Below are positions 59,901 to 64,000 of a stretch of DNA of 64,000 nucleotides, piece after piece. The DNA lies in the NCBI GenBank assembly GCA_964023205.1, contig OZ026833.1, positions 42,687,137-42,751,136 on the forward strand, given 5' to 3'. Under the pieces are notes generated by a model that was not told the DNA's origin, made no database searches, and saw only the letters and a program-made list of their open reading frames with translations. The position numbers and the translations under genes are program-made. The stretch's first letter is position 1; each line of letters begins with the position of its first letter. The stretch is from Lutraria lutraria (lineage: Eukaryota; Mollusca; Bivalvia; Venerida; Mactridae).

Positions 59901-62900
59901 ATGTCAGTCAATATATAATTCTATCACAGTGAGTCAATCCTGAGTTCATGGACAACAGAGAATAAATGCGACTTGTTGGCAAATATTCATTAACAAACAA
60001 GATGTGTTTTTAAAACACAATTCCCCCTCTGGGTGACCTTGACCCTTTAGTTTAAACTTATTTTACATCAATTGTAGAGGAAGTTCTTACAACCTATATT
60101 AAATACTCTCGATGACCGCTTCCTGTATTCTGACCAGTACTCGCGCAGAAAGAAGGGATTGTGAAGGTTCCGGTCAGATTCCATCACAGACGGGATTCGA
60201 ACCCACAACCTCCGGGTAAGGAGTCCGACGCTCTACACCTACACCACTGTTCCTCCCTTGACCACAGACCCACTGACCTTAAAATGCAAAGGTCCTGTAG
60301 GTGTTGCCTAGATGTGTATGTTTCTATTTATGCTTAAACAACTGGTACCATTAAATTCCTAATCAAACAATGTTACATAATAAACTGATAAAGTCCAACA
60401 AATAATATACAAAAAGTTAACTTACTTGGTATTTTTCTAGGCAATGTGTTTTCAATAATCCAAAACTGATAATTCCAAAGACAAGAATTCAAGAAGGCAA
60501 AGGAATTTTCAAGACATTAATTTCACAATTAACCATTAAATTCCTTGATTCAATGCGGTATATCCACTTATATAACATTTAACATTTTAACCCAAATTAT
60601 ATATGTATTCAGACTATTTTAGAATTGCTTCATTTTATATTTAAGACACAGTTGTCTATCATATTGTTATATCTAACATATCGCATGTTGTATATGGCAC
60701 AGTTTGATGATTGAGGTGCAAGTAATCCTTGTCCAGTCCGTCATTATAAGTTGATTCGCAGACGACAAAAAATCTCCAGCTTTGGACCTTATTCTTGAAG
60801 GTAATTTTAACCCACAGGCGTGAATGTTGTTGAATCTTCCCATCTCTTCATGCGATATGAAGAACTTGAGGCCATTCATCAAAAATGAGTGGGCAAACGA
60901 AATGAAGAATTGTTCTCAATCAAAGTGTTTACCCCGTGGATTCGTGGATTTTTCCAGTTTACATCTACGTATGTATATATAAGTTGTGGATTCATCAGAG
61001 GTATGCATGATACTTATCTTCTGGTTCATCAAGGATGTGGTGGAAGTCAAACCAAAATAAGGATCTCTTCAGAAGTACAGTCGCCCAGGGTAGATAGGAA
61101 GACATGCTTACAAACTGACTTGTGAAAGATGCAGCCGAGTTTGTTAAGCACATGCTTGGATGAACATGGGTGTGTAACTCATTGAAAGCAGGGTGCTCAG
61201 AGCATGCCGATTTCGTCGGTGGATCATGTACAGCTAAAATTACAAAATCAATAGCTGATTTGTAGGCAGTGTGTTAATGACTCAGACAGACTTGTACAGC
61301 ATGTAGTGGATACCAAATTCAATACCAGCTTATTCGGAAGTACTTCAGATGCCAAATTCAAGTATTGTCTTCAGAGTTGCAGCGATCATCAGTAGATTTG
61401 TAGGCAGTAGGAATGGAAGCCAATATACCATAGACCTATCAAACATATCCTTGTTGACAACTGAGTAATGATTCTACCCATCTTCAGAGTATGCTACAAT
61501 TGCTATACTTGTAGACAAATACTATCGGACAACAGATTGACATATGACCTATTATGCGAAGGATGTTTCATAGATGAACCATGGAAAAAACTAACATCAT
61601 ACAAGGAACATCTGCTTCTGTTGCGTGAAGATTCGAGTTTCTCTCCCAGATGCTAATACTGTAAGGTTGGTTTTCTGTAATACTGATGTCTTGAAGAATG
61701 GTCAATACAGTAGATTTAAGCGCTCTCTCAAATTTAAGATTTAAAAATTGGCCCCTAGTGCTGTGGTCGGATTCCTGTTTAGAATCTTCCAGATTGCAAC
61801 TATATACATCAGGCTTTATTTTAGCATTATATAATGTTTGTGTAAATTAAATATATTGAATAAAAACTTAACATTTATAACATAACAAAGTCCTATTTGA
61901 GAATACTCAAATGCTATGAAAACCATCAAATTATTGAGCAAGTCTTCATTCCCAATCCAGCAGTGCGAACATCTACTCCAAGTGCAGATATCTATACAAC
62001 CATTACATTTTCTATACAATTAAGCTCCCAACACCAACAGGCATTAACTTTCACATTTAACTTTCACATTCAATTTTCATTCGGTGGACATTTCGTAAAA
62101 ACTTTTTCCAGCGCATGTTGCCTCATTTCATCAAAATTATGCCAACTTCTGGTTATTAAGAAAATGGTGCACATTCTAATGCCTTGCCTTATTAATACAT
62201 CCTGCCTCCTTTGCCTCATCAGCCATTCCCGTAAATACTGGTTCCAATGCTGCTGTTAGTCCTGAAGTAAACATCACCATAGAAACAGAGGAACATGATG
62301 GTTGCTAGGTAACCTCCATCATGGGTGAGTACATCTCACCTATACTAACCTTAGAACTTGAGGCAACTGCTTCGGTCTTCCTGCGTTTCAAATCTGAAGG
62401 AAAGATAAAAATATTTTTACCACACACTAGATATAATTGCAATATAATAACTAACAGAACAACAGATCTTCCAGTCATCAAGTCAATGAGAAAACATAAA
62501 AATCTTATAAATAAAAAGGAAACAAAAGCATTGTTAACTCAAACTTTAGATATATAATAATACACACATGATGAAAATCTCAATTATTGAATTCATACAC
62601 TAGTAAACAAATTTAACTGTACAAACATCTGATAAAGTTGATATTGCACAACATAGACGTGTGAAGGGCATCAGACTCTTAACTTGAAAACCATCTCAAT
62701 GCAGGACATCTTTGTCACAAAACATTTTATAAGGTGTCCATACTGATTTGAAACTGTTGGAATCAATGATAACTATTTTCAAAGTGTTCATTATTTATGC
62801 CCTACATAGAAGAAGCACAAACCTCTTTCATCAGTGTTTCTAGGCGAAGCTTCTGGCGTATGATGATGAGATCTATGTCCACTGCTGGTAGATGCTGCAC

Positions 62901-63750
62901 TGCCAACTTCCCAATCACGGTCATCTCTATGTACTTCACGTGTGGCCTCCTCCGGACTGTAACTTCGCTTCAGTTTTCTTTCATGTTTTTCTTCCTTCTT
63001 CCCTTCCTTGTCACGTTTTTCTGAGAAGAGTTTCATAACATATGAGTAAATATATTCCAGTTACTGACATTAAAGGCTTGTAATATAACCATCAAATTAT
63101 ATACTTGTCCATAAAAAAAATAAATAACATTCTTATTTTGTAGAATTTACTATCAAAGTTTACCGGTTATCAAATAGTAAGTAAAATTCAATGTTAACTT
63201 TCATGTTTCAAAATTAAAAGTAGAAATGCCACCGCTAAGAGCTAAGTCAAAAAGGGGCCATACTCCTGTGCAAATTTTTGGATTTTAACTGAATTTGAAC
63301 TTGACCCGCAAAACACCAGAAGCAGCACAGCAGCTTAGACAATAGATTTGAACTGTCTACTATACTTAAGTTTGTATAACATGTAAGGCATAAAAAAAGA
63401 TCGACAAACCTCGAGCCTCTTCCTTTGCCTTCTCTAATTTCACCTTCAGTTTTTCTTCTTTCGTCTTTGTACTATAATGGTCTTTCTCCTCCTTAATTCT
63501 TACACGGTCTTCTTTAACCTTCTCTTCTTTCCTTTCCTTTGATTTGTCTTTCTTTTCTTCTCTTTGAGTTTCTACTTTCTCTTCTTTCACTCTCATTTTC
63601 AGTATCAATTTGTCATCCCTTGATTTAGAACTTTTATCATCTTTCTGAGTAACACGGTCATCTTTGGTTTTGTCTGACCTTTCGTCAGTTTTTGTTTTTT
63701 CTCTTTCAGCAGACAAACTTTCTTTCTCTTTACGAGCTGCTGCTTTTGCA
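44997..63750 (-). CDS. Lys/Glu/Arg-rich C-terminal region of a THOC2-like nuclear protein (partial)
   Basis: Nine minus-strand exons join in frame: 63750-63410, 63020-62823, 62393-62350, 54216-54178, 53482-53438, 51734-51666, 50168-50102, 46384-46275 and 45101-44997 (TGA). All have GT-AG borders and matching phases. They encode about 340 residues, mostly low complexity: KAAARKEKESLSAEREKTKT and further KEEK/RDD repeats, then SPEEATREV, HRSHHHTPEASPRNTDERDL, KRRKTEAVASSSK, RSLSPDKDRERKEKKR, KKRRSVETTNSRSSK and an SR/KE end (ERSRSKERKKEKDRS). THOC2, the large THO/TREX mRNA-export subunit, ends in a similar charged tail with a DL..KRRK segment; this is the basis of the tentative name, and other SR/KE-rich nuclear proteins are possible. 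The first exon begins in mid-codon, so the folded part lies right of the window. Intron 3 is 8.1 kb and packed with repeats; intron 7 is 3.7 kb and nearly all minisatellite. Confidence 0.7.
45223..45329. mobile_element. MITE of the TACAGTNCAACCTCT family, copy 3
   Basis: TACAGTATAACCTCTGTAGA faces GTGAGGTTGTACTGTA, and inner GTAGAGCAAC / GCTGCTCTAC also pair. It is the cleanest copy of the family. It lies 120 bp upstream (in minus sense) of the last exon of the THOC2-like gene. Confidence 0.8.
46484..50100. repeat. 45-bp minisatellite, about 80 units, filling intron 7 of the THOC2-like gene
   Basis: The plus-strand unit is ACTTGTCAGAGCTTTATGTA + CAGGACTGAATGATACATAT + ACCGT (45 bp). A minority of units are 40 bp through loss of 5 bp near ACCGTACTTGTCA. 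Variants (AGAGC/ACAGC/AAAGC; ACCGT/ACTGT/ACCCT; ACAGG/TCAGG; ACATAT/ATATAT) form larger repeated blocks: 47220-47600 recurs at 48820-49200 (offset 1600), and 48190-48580 at about 49525-49915 (offset 1335). Because 45 is divisible by 3, long open frames exist on both strands (up to 342 codons); they are by-products. The array begins directly at the donor of the exon 50168-50102 and ends about 100 bp before the acceptor at 46385. Confidence 0.95.
51346..51364 (+). repeat. (TAGA)n microsatellite
   Basis: Four to five TAGA units followed by TTTTATTTGAAAATATAAGA. On the minus strand this could be a LINE 3' tail ending in (TCTA)n, but no LINE coding sequence is visible beside it. Confidence 0.5.
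51850..51968 (+). repeat. Dispersed repeat (GGCCGGCAATAT family), copy 2
   Basis: Same order of blocks as 16925-17050: GACGGCCGGCAATATCGCCT, TCTACTTGAAACTTAGCGC, then AATAATAATCTGTGAATAAA. It lies in intron 6 of the THOC2-like gene, 116 bp upstream of its splice donor side exon at 51734. Confidence 0.55.
52768..53374 (-). mobile_element. Pearl-like element, type B core
   Basis: On the minus strand it opens with the hairpin AGCTTACCTGAGCACAATGT then GCTCAAGGTAAGC and closes with CTCAGGTGAGTGATTATAGA then GTCATTATGGCCCTCTTGTT. The core has two to three diverged units with TTTGGTAGAGGTGTACTAGA-type blocks (plus strand), the same as in 56719-58306. It is within intron 5 of the THOC2-like gene, about 60 bp from the exon at 53438. 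Confidence 0.75.
54560..55290 (+). repeat. 31-bp minisatellite (THOC2-like intron 3)
   Basis: The unit TTACCACTGAGATATGTTAT + GTCACTATATG (31 bp) is repeated about 22 times with many variants (GAGGCATGTTATG, TGATAGTACTGAG). Homogeneity is much lower than in the 45-bp array, so it is older or less often homogenised. Confidence 0.85.
55365..55480 (+). repeat. Dispersed repeat (AGGTTGTCCCCC family), copy 2
   Basis: It contains CCAAAACTAGGTTGTCCC, a run of C, AAAGACTTAAAGAAGG and GGGACAACCCATTA. It corresponds to 26150-26245 in the same orientation. Confidence 0.5.
55506..55684. mobile_element. TIR element with CAGGGCTTTTTTT ends
   Basis: CAGGGCTTTTTTTC faces GGAAAAAAAGCCCTG. ACTA is present on both sides. 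The interior repeats AGGGGAAAA. Ends resemble those of 5202-5520. Confidence 0.65.
56253..58738 (-). mobile_element. Pearl-like element, older host copy, interrupted by a second element
   Basis: The left border on the plus strand is AACAGGAGGGCCATGATGGC then CCTATATCACTCACCTGA. The right border is TTTACCCTCAGCCATAGGCT then CAGGTGAGCTC. The two halves (56253-56718 and 58307-58738) carry type A blocks (AGGGCCCATAA, GTGCTAGA.TGTAAACA, ATATAGCA), and the first half also has B-like units. They are separated by a complete type B element (56719-58306). Confidence 0.65.
56719..58306 (-). mobile_element. Pearl-like element, type B, inserted in another element
   Basis: Plus-strand borders are AACAAGAGGGCCATGATGGC at 56719 and the hairpin AGCTCACCCTGAGCACATTC then GTGCTCTGGTGAGCT ending at 58306. 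The core is tandem: ACTTGGTAGAGGTCCACTA recurs near 57020, 57185, 57340, 57504, 57659 and 57820, so spacing alternates about 164 and 155 bp and shows a two-unit higher-order period of about 319 bp. The right part contains GTTGCCATAGCAACCAGAAT and GCACGATGGACGCAGGGCGA. There is no coding frame. Confidence 0.85.
58942..59386 (-). mobile_element. Hairpin-ended element (CCCCCGCAAACAAAG family), copy 2, with internal insert
   Basis: On the plus strand it runs from AGAGCTGTCAAAGAAGTAAT to AGTGACTCCAATATACCCCC. The parts 58942-59180 and 59335-59386 match the minus strand of 30336-30637. Between them, 59185-59330 is extra sequence bounded by TTAAGTGGC / GCCACATAA-type inverted blocks, so a small element may have inserted here. 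Confidence 0.6.
60140..60256 (-). mobile_element. tRNA-like SINE head, minus orientation
   Basis: On the minus strand GGAACAGTGGTGTAGGTGTA then GAGCGTCGGACTCCTTACCC and the B-box GGTTGTGGGTTCGAATCCCG resemble a tRNA with a CTCCTTA anticodon loop. A non-tRNA body follows (GGAATCTGACCGGAACC, CAGTACTGGTCAGAATACAG). The acceptor stem does not pair well, so a SINE or tRNA relic is more likely than a working tRNA gene. Confidence 0.55.
60257..62349. other. Intronic stretch without recognised features
   Basis: This is part of the 8.1-kb intron 3 of the THOC2-like gene. It has several short open frames on both strands (60889-61125, 61897-62259) but no spliced coding pattern, no known domain and no clear repeat, apart from a small inverted pair GATGGTTGCTAGGTAACCTC near 62297. 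Confidence 0.5.
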
Positions 63751-63959
63751 CTACAATGAAAAAAGAAGTGTTTGTCAAACTTGGATGCCACTTAAATGCA
63801 AACTTGATATTAACTTCCTGTTATTGACCAGACAAGATTCTTGTGTTGAAGGTCAAAGTGATCTTTACTTCTACCTTGGAGCAACACAAACCATATTATA
63901 TAAATGCAATAATAATAGTACTCATGCTTCACTGGATTGATAACATTCCCTTACCAAGT

Positions 63960-64000
63960 GTTTGTTTGTTTATATCAAGTTTAACGCCCCTTTTCAACAG
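63960..64000 (-). mobile_element. tRNA-Leu-derived SINE, copy 4, cut by the window edge
   Basis: TTTGTTTGTTTATATCAAGT then TTAACGCCCCTTTTCAACAG is the complement of the 3' tail of the SINE at 24529-24776. The rest lies beyond the right edge. Confidence 0.75.

Noticed and set aside
61897..62259. 120-codon plus-strand frame in the THOC2-like intron
   Set aside because: No domain, no splice partners and low-complexity composition; expected in AT-rich introns of this length.
1..64000. CRISPR array, operon or phage-like cluster
   Set aside because: The tandem repeats have no unique spacers, the genes are intron-containing animal genes, and nothing suggests a prokaryotic origin.

Overview
The window is nuclear DNA from an animal, most likely a bivalve mollusc. 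It is AT-rich, has short exons in long introns with GT-AG borders, and carries tRNA-derived SINEs, a LINE tail and many short inverted-repeat elements. It also carries elements with conserved hairpin ends and about 160-bp tandem cores, which resemble the 'pearl'/BIV160-type repeats described from bivalves. The taxon is an inference from repeat style and gene content; no species is claimed.

Five genes can be supported by joining exons whose reading frames match across splice sites. (1) 1365-7573 (+): the last three coding exons of a small single-pass membrane protein with a juxtamembrane cysteine cluster (CYYR1/Shisa-like). (2) 13618-20437 (+): a complete eight-exon carbonyl reductase of the CBR1 type, 278 residues, catalytic residues intact. 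(3) 22986-25392 (-), with a tentative ATG-only exon at 27282-27284: PAM16/TIM16 (Magmas), a subunit of the mitochondrial import motor. (4) 27585-36469 (+): LRRC59, an ER-membrane leucine-rich-repeat protein, complete in seven exons; its predicted luminal tail carries about 25 copies of a Thr-rich TPKP decapeptide. PAM16 and LRRC59 are head-to-head and probably share a promoter. (5) 44997-63750 (-): nine exons encoding the Lys/Glu/Arg/Ser-rich C-terminal end of a large nuclear protein, tentatively THOC2; its N-terminal part lies beyond the right edge.

The rest is introns and intergenic DNA rich in repeats. Clear cases are an approximately 80-copy 45-bp minisatellite filling one intron of the THOC2-like gene, a 32-bp minisatellite in LRRC59 intron 5 whose units each carry a splice-donor-like motif, a 56-bp minisatellite at 11-13 kb with a LINE tail inserted in it, 31-bp and 70-bp minisatellites, a nest of two hairpin-ended elements at 56.2-58.7 kb, and several MITE families with two or more copies inside the window. 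The genes are housekeeping functions (redox, mitochondrial import, ER/translation, mRNA export) and do not form an operon-like system. The most distinctive features are the mucin-like expansion of LRRC59 and the two intronic minisatellites that carry splice-donor-like motifs.
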